DNA of 10,424 nucleotides. It comes from Burkholderiales bacterium. GTDB lineage: Bacteria; Pseudomonadota; Gammaproteobacteria; Burkholderiales; JAEUOS01. Below the pieces are notes generated by a model that was not told where the DNA came from, did no database searches, and saw only the letters and a program-made list of their open reading frames with translations. The position numbers were made by a program, and so were the translations under genes. Positions 1-6,500 of this stretch are shown one piece after another; position 1 is the first letter of the stretch; every line of letters starts with the position of its first letter. The stretch covers positions 1-10,424 of the forward strand of contig CANGUJ010000100.1 in the NCBI GenBank assembly GCA_947456845.1. Direction: 5' to 3'.

Positions 1-2
1 TG

Positions 3-212
3 CGCGATTGCGGCGACCCGCTCGCGCTGCGTGCCTACGAGCGCGGCCGCAAGGCGGCCCTGCTGGAAATGCACGCCGTCACGCACGGCCTGGCGCGGCT
101 TTTCGCGCTCGACCACCCGCTGGCACGCGGCCTGCGCAACTTCGGATTGAACCTTGCCGGCCGCCTCCCGGGACTGCCCCGGATGATCGTTCGCGGCGCG
201 ATTCGCGCATAA
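3..212 (+). CDS. C-terminal end of a UbiH/COQ6-family FAD-dependent hydroxylase (partial, 5' end outside window)
   Basis: An open frame enters from the left edge and ends at TAA 210-212, giving 69 residues. The text LRAYERGRKAALLEMHA, followed by a stretch containing GLRNFGLNLAGRLPGL, resembles the C-terminal helices of the UbiH/UbiF/VisC flavin monooxygenases. These hydroxylate the ring of ubiquinone precursors at the inner membrane, using FAD and NAD(P)H. The FAD-binding motifs (GxGxxG, DG, GD) lie outside the window, so the exact ring position or subfamily (UbiH, UbiF, UbiI, UbiM) cannot be assigned. It lies 64 bp upstream of dsbC on the same strand. What is seen is only the tail; the family call is from recognition of the conserved Y-E-R-x-R-K...LRN-x-G-L-N pattern. 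Confidence 0.72.
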   Translation, partial: RDCGDPLALRAYERGRKAALLEMHAVTHGLARLFALDHPLARGLRNFGLNLAGRLPGLPRMIVRGAIRA

Positions 213-213
213 T
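208..213 (+). promoter_or_regulatory. Possible -10 element for dsbC-rpiA
   Basis: CATAAT matches the sigma-70 -10 consensus at five of six bases and overlaps the stop codon of the upstream hydroxylase gene. It would start a transcript about 55-60 bases before the dsbC ATG. I find no convincing -35 hexamer at 16-18 bp upstream, so this is a weak inference; read-through from the upstream gene is equally possible. Confidence 0.3.
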
Positions 214-276
214 GCTCGGCAGCACGCAGGTTCTTCCCACCAACCATCCGCGAGCTTGTCGAACCAGGGGCATCCC

Positions 277-1029
277 ATGAGCAGATTTTTCGCGCGCACC
301 GCCGCCTGCCTGGCGTTGTTGATCTCCGCGTCGGCCTACGCCCAGGAGTCCGCCAAGGAGCCGCCCCGGCTTGGTGGTCCGGAAGCCAACATAAAGCGGG
401 TGCTGGAGTCGCGCATGCGGCCCGGCACCGTCATCGACGGCGTCACTCGCACGCCGTTTTTCGGCCTGTTTGAAGTGCGGGTCGGCGGCGAGGTGATCTA
501 TACCGACGAGCGGGTGACCTACCTGTTCCATGGCAACGTTCTCGACGGCAAGACCATGGAAAATCTTACCCAGGAGCGCATCGACAAGCTCTCCGCCATC
601 CGATTCGATGACCTGCCCTTGGCATCCAGCATCAGGCAGGTCAACGGCAGCGGCAAGCGCAGGCTGGCCTACTTTGCCGACCCGAACTGCGGCTACTGCA
701 AGAAGTTCGAGCGTGAAACGCTGGCCAGGATTCCCGATACGACCATCCACATCTTTCTCTACCCCATCCTGTCGCCTGATTCGGTGGCCAAGTCCAAGGC
801 GGTCTGGTGTTCCGCCGACAAGCTCAAGTCATGGAACGACTGGATGATGAAGGGCCAGGTGCCCTCCTCACCGGGCACCTGCGACAACCCGATCGAGAGC
901 CTGCAGGCGCTCGGCCAGAAAATGCGCGTCAACGCCACGCCCACCATATTCCTTTCCAACGGCCGCCGCATCCCGGGCGCCATCTCGCTCGCGCAACTGG
1001 AAGCAGCGGTCAACGAAGCCGCCAAGTAG
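277..1029 (+). CDS. dsbC: Periplasmic thiol:disulfide interchange protein DsbC
   Basis: A 250-residue DsbC-type disulfide isomerase, which reshuffles wrong disulfides in secreted proteins as a periplasmic homodimer and is kept reduced by DsbD. Residues 1-22 form a Sec signal peptide (basic start, then CLALLISAS, then a predicted cut after AYA). Residues about 35-115 are the dimerisation domain. The thioredoxin-like domain carries the active site C138-G-Y-C141, the same CGYC as E. coli DsbC. The cis-proline loop is T221-P222-T223. A second cysteine pair, C178 and C202, is spaced much like the structural disulfide of E. coli DsbC. Start choice: ATG 277 has AGGGG at 266-270, six bases upstream. 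The in-frame TTG at 256 would add seven residues before the signal peptide and lacks such a site. rpiA begins 7 bp after the stop, suggesting co-transcription. Confidence 0.93.
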   Translation: MSRFFARTAACLALLISASAYAQESAKEPPRLGGPEANIKRVLESRMRPGTVIDGVTRTPFFGLFEVRVGGEVIYTDERVTYLFHGNVLDGKTMENLTQERIDKLSAIRFDDLPLASSIRQVNGSGKRRLAYFADPNCGYCKKFERETLARIPDTTIHIFLYPILSPDSVAKSKAVWCSADKLKSWNDWMMKGQVPSSPGTCDNPIESLQALGQKMRVNATPTIFLSNGRRIPGAISLAQLEAAVNEAAK

Positions 1030-1036
1030 TCCGAAC

Positions 1037-1699
1037 ATGACCCAGGATGAGCTCAAGGCCGCCGTCGCGCGCGAGGCGGTCAAGCATGTCGTGCCGGACG
1101 CGATCATAGGCGTGGGTACCGGGTCCACTGCCAACCTGTTCATCGACGAACTGGCGAAGATGCGCGATCGCATCCAGGGTGCGGTGGCGAGTTCGGTGCG
1201 CAGCGCCGAGCGGCTGGCCGGCCACGGCATCCGCGTCCTCGACCTCAACGACGTCGACGACATTCCGGTCTATGTGGATGGCGCCGACGAAGTCACCGCG
1301 GGGCTCGCGATGATCAAGGGGGGCGGCGGTGCGCTCACCCGCGAAAAGATCGTCGCGGCCGTGGCCCGGCGTTTCGTGTGCATAGCCGATGAAAGCAAAC
1401 TGGTGGACCGGCTTGGCAGGTTTCCGCTGCCGGTGGAAGTCATCCCCATGGCCCGCGCCCATGTCTCCCGGGCCCTTGTCGCCATGGGCGGCCGGCCCGT
1501 GCTGCGCGCCGGCTTCGTCACCGACAACGGCAACCAGATCCTCGACGTGTCCGGGCTGGTCATCTCCGACCCGGCGGCGGTGGAGACCGAGATCAACCAG
1601 ATCACCGGGGTGGTGACCGTCGGCCTGTTCGCGCGCCGCGGGGCGGATGTCCTGCTGCTCGGCACCAGCGGGGGCGTCAGGACCCTGCGCGCGGCCTAG
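1037..1699 (+). CDS. rpiA: Ribose-5-phosphate isomerase A
   Basis: A 220-residue cytoplasmic enzyme interconverting ribose 5-phosphate and ribulose 5-phosphate in the non-oxidative pentose phosphate pathway. Length and motifs fit RpiA closely: the phosphate-binding G26-x-G-T-G-S-T31 region, D81-G-A-D84-E, K94-G-G-G-G-A, and the catalytic base E103 in TREKIVA, with K121 in ADESK. D81, D84, K94 and E103 sit at the same numbers as in the E. coli enzyme. The gene follows dsbC by 7 bp with no strong Shine-Dalgarno sequence, so it may depend on translation of the upstream gene. There is no functional link to DsbC, and the pairing looks like ordinary operon packing. The 3' end converges on yggX with a 21-bp gap. 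No anomaly is seen in the protein. Confidence 0.97.
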   Translation: MTQDELKAAVAREAVKHVVPDAIIGVGTGSTANLFIDELAKMRDRIQGAVASSVRSAERLAGHGIRVLDLNDVDDIPVYVDGADEVTAGLAMIKGGGGALTREKIVAAVARRFVCIADESKLVDRLGRFPLPVEVIPMARAHVSRALVAMGGRPVLRAGFVTDNGNQILDVSGLVISDPAAVETEINQITGVVTVGLFARRGADVLLLGTSGGVRTLRAA

Positions 1700-1710
1700 C
1701 GCCCGCGCGC
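1687..1710. terminator. GC hairpin between convergent rpiA and yggX
   Basis: A perfect 8-bp inverted repeat, GCGCGCGG (1687-1694) and CCGCGCGC (1703-1710), encloses an 8-base loop containing the rpiA stop codon. It lies in the space where rpiA and yggX transcripts meet and could slow polymerase from both sides. There is no T run on either strand, so it is not a canonical intrinsic terminator. The role is inferred from position and symmetry only. Confidence 0.4.
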
Positions 1711-1720
1711 GGCCCGCCGG

Positions 1721-1993
1721 TCAGGAAGCGGGCGGCACGTAGCCAGAGGCGGCGTCGGCGCTGCCCTCGAAGAGGAACTTCTCGGCCTGCTCCATCAGGT
1801 ACTTGCGGGCGCGCGGGTCTGCGCCGGAGAGGCGGTTCTCGTTGATCAGCATGGTCTGGTGCTTGAGCCACATGCCCCAGGCCTCCTTCGAGATGCTTTC
1901 CCAAACCTTCTTGCCAAGGTCGCCCGGATACGGGGGGAAATCGAGGCCTTCCCCTTCGCGGCCGAGCTTGATGCATTGAACCATCCGAGCCAT
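1721..1993 (-). CDS. yggX: Probable Fe(2+)-trafficking / oxidative damage protection protein (YggX family)
   Basis: A 90-residue protein matching the YggX family (E. coli YggX is about 91 residues). YggX is linked to iron handling and to protecting iron-sulfur enzymes from oxidants in the cytoplasm. Visible family signatures are MARMVQCIKLG at the start with the conserved C7, then GLDFPPYPG (17-24), a WxSxSKEAWxxWLKHQTMLINENRL stretch (31-55), and GYVPP near the C terminus. Start choice: ATG 1993 has GGAG (2002-2005 on the minus strand) eight bases upstream and gives the family's usual N terminus. The GTG at 2002 overlaps that GGAG and would add three residues, so I reject it. It lies 75 bp downstream of argA on the same strand, and I recall this pairing in other betaproteobacteria. 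It may be co-transcribed or use its own promoter, since AT-rich sequence lies just upstream. Confidence 0.94.
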   Translation of the reverse strand: MARMVQCIKLGREGEGLDFPPYPGDLGKKVWESISKEAWGMWLKHQTMLINENRLSGADPRARKYLMEQAEKFLFEGSADAASGYVPPAS

Positions 1994-2001
1994 GTCTTGC
2001 A

Positions 2002-2005
2002 CTCC
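2002..2005 (-). promoter_or_regulatory. Ribosome binding site that sets the yggX start
   Basis: GGAG on the minus strand lies eight bases before ATG 1993. It rules out the alternative GTG at 2002, which overlaps it. Confidence 0.7.
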
Positions 2006-2007
2006 AG

Positions 2008-2031
2008 AAAAAACGGAAATTGAAAATCCGT
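2008..2031 (-). terminator. Weak intrinsic terminator or attenuator-like hairpin between argA and yggX
   Basis: Read on the minus strand, ACGGA (2031-2027 reversed as the first arm, complementing TCCGT) and TCCGT (2017-2013) form a 5-bp stem with a 9-base AT-rich loop, followed at once by six Ts (2013-2008). This is the layout of an intrinsic terminator, but with a short stem. It lies after argA and just before the yggX ribosome binding site, so it could reduce read-through from argA or partly mask the yggX leader. Whether it works is inference. Confidence 0.35.
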
Positions 2032-2053
2032 AGTTTACGCGGCGTGGCGCGCT

Positions 2054-2065
2054 CCCCGGCCGGGG
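2054..2065. repeat. 12-bp perfect palindrome just past the argA stop
   Basis: CCCCGGCCGGGG is self-complementary and lies three bases beyond the argA stop codon (2069-2071). It could be the GC-rich part of an argA 3' hairpin, but as a loopless palindrome with no T run it is not a clear terminator. Confidence 0.35.
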
Positions 2066-2068
2066 GCT

Positions 2069-3481
2069 TCAGAGTTTCTTGAGGAAGATCTTGGATTGGC
2101 GCTGGAAGTTGTAGAGCTTCTGCCGCGCCTCGGGCAACTCGTCCAGGCTGCCCTCGACGAAGCCGTGCTCGATGAACCAGTGCGCGGTACGCGTGGTCAG
2201 CACGAACAGCCGCTTGATGCGGTTCTGGCGCGCCTTGGCTTCCATGCGCGAGAGCAATTGCTCGCCGTAGTTGCGGCCGCGATATCCGGGGGACACCACG
2301 AAGCAGGCCATTTCCGCAAGGCCCTCGCGGTTGAAGGGGTAGAGCGCCGCGCAACCGGCGATCACGCCGTCATGGTCGATCACGCTGAATTGCCCGATCT
2401 CGGCCTCGAGCTTCTCTCGTCCGCGCCGTACCAGTGTGCCATCTGCCTCCAGCGGTTCGATCAGCTTGAGCACACCGCCCACGTCATCGATGGTGGCATC
2501 GCGCAAGGTCTCCAGGCCGGCCTCGGTGATCATCGTGCCGATGCCGCCGTAGGAGAACAACTCCATCAGCAGCGCGCCGTCGGTCTCGCGCGGGATCAGG
2601 TGGGTGCGGGCCACCCCTCCCTTGGAGGCGCGCACCGCAGCGTCGAGGGCGCGCAGGGTGTCTTCGCTCATGCCGGAGAGTTCGGGCGACTGGGCGGCCG
2701 CCTTGAACAGCATTTCCGCCTCGGCCGCGGCCAGTTCGCGGGAGATCTCCTGGGCGCGTGCACGCTTGGTTTTGGGTCCGGGCAGGGGCGGGAGCCCGGC
2801 CGCGTCGATCAGGAAAATCAGCTTTTCCGCGTCGAGAGCGATGGCCACGCTGGCGGCGACATCCTCCATCATCAGGTTGAAGGCCTCGCCCGTGGGCGAG
2901 TAGCCGATCGGTGTCAGGAGCACGATGTCGCCGTTGTCGAGCGCATGATGGATGGTCTCGGCATCGATGTCGCGCACGTTGCCGGAGAACTGGAAGTCCA
3001 ACCCCTCGATCACACCCACCGGCTGGGCGGTGATGAGGCTGCCGCTCATCAGGCGGACGCCCTCCGATTGCGCCATCGGCGTGTTCGGCAGCCCGAAGGA
3101 AAAGCGCTGCTCGAATTCGATGCGCAGGCGCCCCACCGCCTCCTTGACGCAGTCCATCGCCTTCGGGTGGGTGACGCGCAAGCCGTGATGGAATTCGGTG
3201 CTCAGGCCGCGTGCGGTCAGGGCGGCGTTGATCTGCGGGCGCGAACCGCACACGATCACGACGCGGATGCCGATCGAGGTCAGCAGGTTGATGTCCTGAG
3301 TGAGCGACTCGACCTGGCCGGATTCGACGATCTCGCCGCCGAAGGCGATGACGAAGGTCTTGCCGCGAAACGCATGCAGCCACGGCGCGGCCGAGCGGAA
3401 CCAGGTGACGAAGTCGGCAGTGTGATGCGGACGGATGGGCGGCGGCACGATGGTGTTCCAGCGGCGTGGGAAGCACTTCAT
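2069..3481 (-). CDS. argA: N-acetylglutamate synthase (amino-acid N-acetyltransferase), classical ArgA
   Basis: A 470-residue cytoplasmic enzyme transferring an acetyl group from acetyl-CoA to glutamate, the first and usually arginine-inhibited step of arginine synthesis. The N-terminal half (about 40-300) is the amino-acid-kinase-like regulatory domain: RGKTFVIAFGGE (39-50), GSRPQIN (79-85), GYSPTGEAFNLMMEDVA (193-209). The C-terminal third is a GNAT acetyltransferase: ACFVVSPGYRGRNYGEQLL (392-410), holding the acetyl-CoA pyrophosphate loop, then RLFVLTTRTAHWFIEHGF (424-441). The order and length fit the E. coli-type fused ArgA (443 residues). Start is uncertain. ATG 3481 has no good Shine-Dalgarno and is directly preceded by TATAAA, which looks like a -10 box. 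A GTG at 3448 has GGAA seven bases upstream and gives a length (459) nearer the family. Any in-frame start further upstream would add unrelated Arg/Ala-rich sequence. Confidence 0.94.
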   Translation of the reverse strand: MKCFPRRWNTIVPPPIRPHHTADFVTWFRSAAPWLHAFRGKTFVIAFGGEIVESGQVESLTQDINLLTSIGIRVVIVCGSRPQINAALTARGLSTEFHHGLRVTHPKAMDCVKEAVGRLRIEFEQRFSFGLPNTPMAQSEGVRLMSGSLITAQPVGVIEGLDFQFSGNVRDIDAETIHHALDNGDIVLLTPIGYSPTGEAFNLMMEDVAASVAIALDAEKLIFLIDAAGLPPLPGPKTKRARAQEISRELAAAEAEMLFKAAAQSPELSGMSEDTLRALDAAVRASKGGVARTHLIPRETDGALLMELFSYGGIGTMITEAGLETLRDATIDDVGGVLKLIEPLEADGTLVRRGREKLEAEIGQFSVIDHDGVIAGCAALYPFNREGLAEMACFVVSPGYRGRNYGEQLLSRMEAKARQNRIKRLFVLTTRTAHWFIEHGFVEGSLDELPEARQKLYNFQRQSKIFLKKL

Positions 3482-3487
3482 TTTATA
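3482..3487 (-). promoter_or_regulatory. Possible -10 element for argA(-yggX)
   Basis: TATAAA on the minus strand matches the -10 consensus at five of six bases and abuts the annotated ATG at 3481. If used, transcription would begin near 3475, inside the annotated reading frame, favouring the GTG at 3448 as the real start. No good -35 hexamer is visible at the expected distance. Confidence 0.4.
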
Positions 3488-3560
3488 TGCCAGCCGACGG
3501 CGCGGGCAGGCGGCTTTCGCCGCGCGATGTCGCGGGTAAGGCGCGCGCCCCACGCTCGGC

Positions 3561-3566
3561 TAGAAT
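3561..3566 (+). promoter_or_regulatory. Possible -10 element for hrpA, nearly leaderless
   Basis: TAGAAT matches the -10 consensus at five of six bases and lies nine bases before the hrpA ATG (3576). Transcription would start near 3573, leaving about three bases of leader. No Shine-Dalgarno sequence is seen before the ATG, consistent with a leaderless or near-leaderless mRNA. The -35 region is poor (AAGGCG at 17 bp). Rest of the 94-bp divergent gap: nothing else recognised. Confidence 0.4.
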
Positions 3567-3575
3567 CCGCGCCCT

Positions 3576-6500
3576 ATGTCGCGCTCCCCGTCGTTTTCAG
3601 CCGCGCAGCAGGCCGCGCGCGCCGCGCGCCTGCCGGCGATCACCTTCCCCGAGGAACTGCCGGTCTCGGCCCGGCGCGGCGACGTGGCGGCCGCCATCCG
3701 CGCGCATCAGGTCGTGATCGTCTGCGGCGAAACCGGCTCCGGCAAGACCACGCAGCTGCCCAAGATATGCCTCGAGCTCGGGCGCGGCATCGCCGGGCTG
3801 ATCGGCCATACCCAGCCCCGGCGCATCGCCGCGCGGGCGACGGCGGCGCGCATCGCGCAGGAAATGGGCACCGAGCTCGGCGCGGCGGTGGGCTACAAGA
3901 TCCGCTTCAACGAGAAGGTCGGCCGCGATTCCTATATCAAGCTCATGACCGACGGCATCCTGCTGGCGGAAACCCAGGGCGACCCGGACCTCAGGGCCTA
4001 CGACACCCTCATCATCGACGAGGCGCACGAGCGCTCGCTCAACATCGATTTTCTGCTCGGCTACCTCAAGCAACTGCTGCCGCGCCGCCCGGACCTGAAG
4101 GTGATCGTCACCTCCGCGACCATCGACGCCGACCGCTTTGCGCGCCACTTCGAGTCCGCCCGCGGTCCGGCCCCGGTGATCGAGGTGTCGGGCCGCCTGT
4201 ATCCGGTCGAGGTGCGCTACCGTCCGGTGCGCCACCCCGACATGGCTGAGGACGACGAACGCGACATCGAGGATGCCATCATCGATGCCGTCGATGAATG
4301 CGCGCTTGCCGGGCGCGGCGATATCCTGATCTTCCTGCCTGGCGAGCGCGAGATTCGCGACACCGCCGAATTGCTCACCCGCCATGCCACCGGCTCCCGT
4401 ACGCCGCTGGAGATCCTGCCGCTCTACGCGCGCCTCTCCGCCCAGGATCAGGAGCGCATCTTCAGGCCGGGCGGCAACCTGCGGCGCGTGGTCCTGGCCA
4501 CCAATGTGGCCGAGACCTCCCTGACGGTGCCGGGCATTCGCTTCGTGATCGACACCGGCCTGGCGCGCGTGAAGCGCTACAGCTATCGCAACAAGGTCGA
4601 ACAGCTGCAGGTGGAAAAGGTGTCGCAGGCGGCGGCCAACCAGCGTGCCGGGCGGTGCGGGCGGGTGGCCGCCGGCATCTGCATCCGCCTCTACGACGAG
4701 GCCGATTATGCGGCTCGCGCCCGCTTCACCGACCCCGAGATCCTGCGTTCCTCGCTGGCCTCGGTGATCCTGCGCATGAAGTCGCTCAAGCTGGCCGAGA
4801 TCGAGGCGTTTCCTTTCCTCGAAGCACCCCCGCCCAAGGCGATCGCCGACGGTTACCAACTGCTGCAGGAACTGGGCGCCCTCGCCGAAGACAACCTGCT
4901 CACGCCCACCGGACAGGAACTCTCGCGCCTGCCGCTCGACCCGCGCATCGGGCGCATGATCCTGGGCGGGCGCGACCGCCAGGCCCTGGCCGAGGTGCTC
5001 ATCATCGCCTCCGCGCTGTCGGTGCAGGATCCGCGCGACCGGCCGCTCGAGCGCCAGGCCGCCGCAGACCAGGCGCATGCGCGCTTCCGGGACGAGAAGT
5101 CGGAATTCGCCGGCTACCTCAAGCTGTGGGCGTTTTTCGAGGAAGCGCGCGACGAACTCACCAATCGCAAGCTCGCCGCGGCCTGCCAGAAGAATTTCCT
5201 CTCGGTGCGCCGCATGCGCGAGTGGCGCGATGTGCACAGTCAACTGGTGCAGCTTGCGGAAGAGCAGGGCTGGCGCATCAGCGACAAGCCGGCCAACCAT
5301 GAGCAGATCCATCGCGCACTGCTCACCGGCCTGTTGGGCAACATCGGCTTGAAGAGCGATGCCGAGGCGCATTACCTGGGTGCGCGCGGCATCCGCTTCT
5401 ATCCGCATCCCGGCTCCTCGCTCGGCCGCAAGGCCGGCAAGTGGGTGATGGCCGCCGAACTGGTCGAGACCACGCGCCTGTATGCGCGCACGCTTGCCAA
5501 TATCGACCCGCAATGGCTGGAGGAGGCCGGGGCGCACCTGCTCAAGCGTTCCTGGCACGATCCGCGCTGGGAGAAGAACGCCACCCGGCCGATGGCGCTG
5601 GAGCGCGCCACGCTGTACGGCATCCCGGTCTACACCCAGCGGCGCGTCGAGTATGCGAAGGTGGACCCCAGGCATGCGCGCGAGTTGTGCATACGCGGCG
5701 CGCTGGTGGCGGGCGAATTCGAGACCCGCGCGCCGTTCTTCGCGCACAACCAGCGTTTGACCCGTGAGATCGAGGAACTGGAGCACAAGTCGCGCCGCCC
5801 CGACGTGCTGGTCGACGATGAGCTGATCTACGCTTTCTATGACGCGGTGATCCCGCCGCGGGTGGTCGACGGCACCACTTTCGAGATCTGGCGCAAGGAA
5901 GCCGAGCGTGCCGATGCGCGCCTGCTTTTTCTCAAGCGCGACGACCTCATGCGCCACGAGGCGGCCGGCATCACCACCGATCTGTTTCCGAAAAAGGCGC
6001 GCCTGTCGGCCGGGCCGATCGAATTCGCCTTCTCCTACCATTTCGAACCCGGTTCGCCGCGCGACGGCCTCACGGCCACCGTGCCGCTGGCCGCGCTCAA
6101 CCAGGTCGATGCGGATCGCTGCGACTGGCTAGTGCCGGGCATGCGCAAGGAAAAGACGCTGGCGCTGCTGAAGTCTTTGCCGCAGAAGCTCAGGCGCGGC
6201 TGTGTGCCCCTGCCCGAGTTTGCCGCCGGCTTCGCAGCCGCACACTCCGGCGAGGCGGTGCGGGCCGGCACCGTGCCGGCCGCGCTGGGGCGCTGGATCC
6301 GCGAGAAGACTGCCGTTGTCGTGCCGGCGGACGCGTTCAAGCTCGAGACCGTACCGGCCCATCTGGTGATGAACTTCAAGGTGGTCGACGAGCATGGTCG
6401 CCAGCTCGACATGGGGCGCAACCTCGTGCAGCTGCGTGCCGCGCATGCCGAGCGGGCGACGGCAAGCTTTGCGAACACCGCGCGCGCGAAACTCGGCGGC

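Noticed and set aside
256..276. TTG start for dsbC seven codons upstream
   Set aside because: It has no ribosome binding site and would put polar residues before the signal peptide. ATG 277 has AGGGG at the right distance.
1994..2002. GTG start for yggX three codons upstream
   Set aside because: It overlaps the GGAG that serves ATG 1993, and the family begins at MARMVQC.
3482..3553. 24-residue N-terminal extension of ArgA
   Set aside because: It is Arg/Ala-rich with no family likeness, and would cover the promoter-like TATAAA.
2096..4249. 717-codon open frame on the plus strand across argA and into hrpA
   Set aside because: It is antisense to argA and out of frame with hrpA, and runs through the divergent promoter region. 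Its composition is that of a shadow frame.
3597..6041. Very long open frame (814 codons) on the minus strand opposite hrpA
   Set aside because: It is antisense to a fully conserved DEAH helicase. Its protein has no recognisable domain and is rich in Arg, Gly, Ala and His, as expected for a stop-poor shadow frame in GC-rich DNA.
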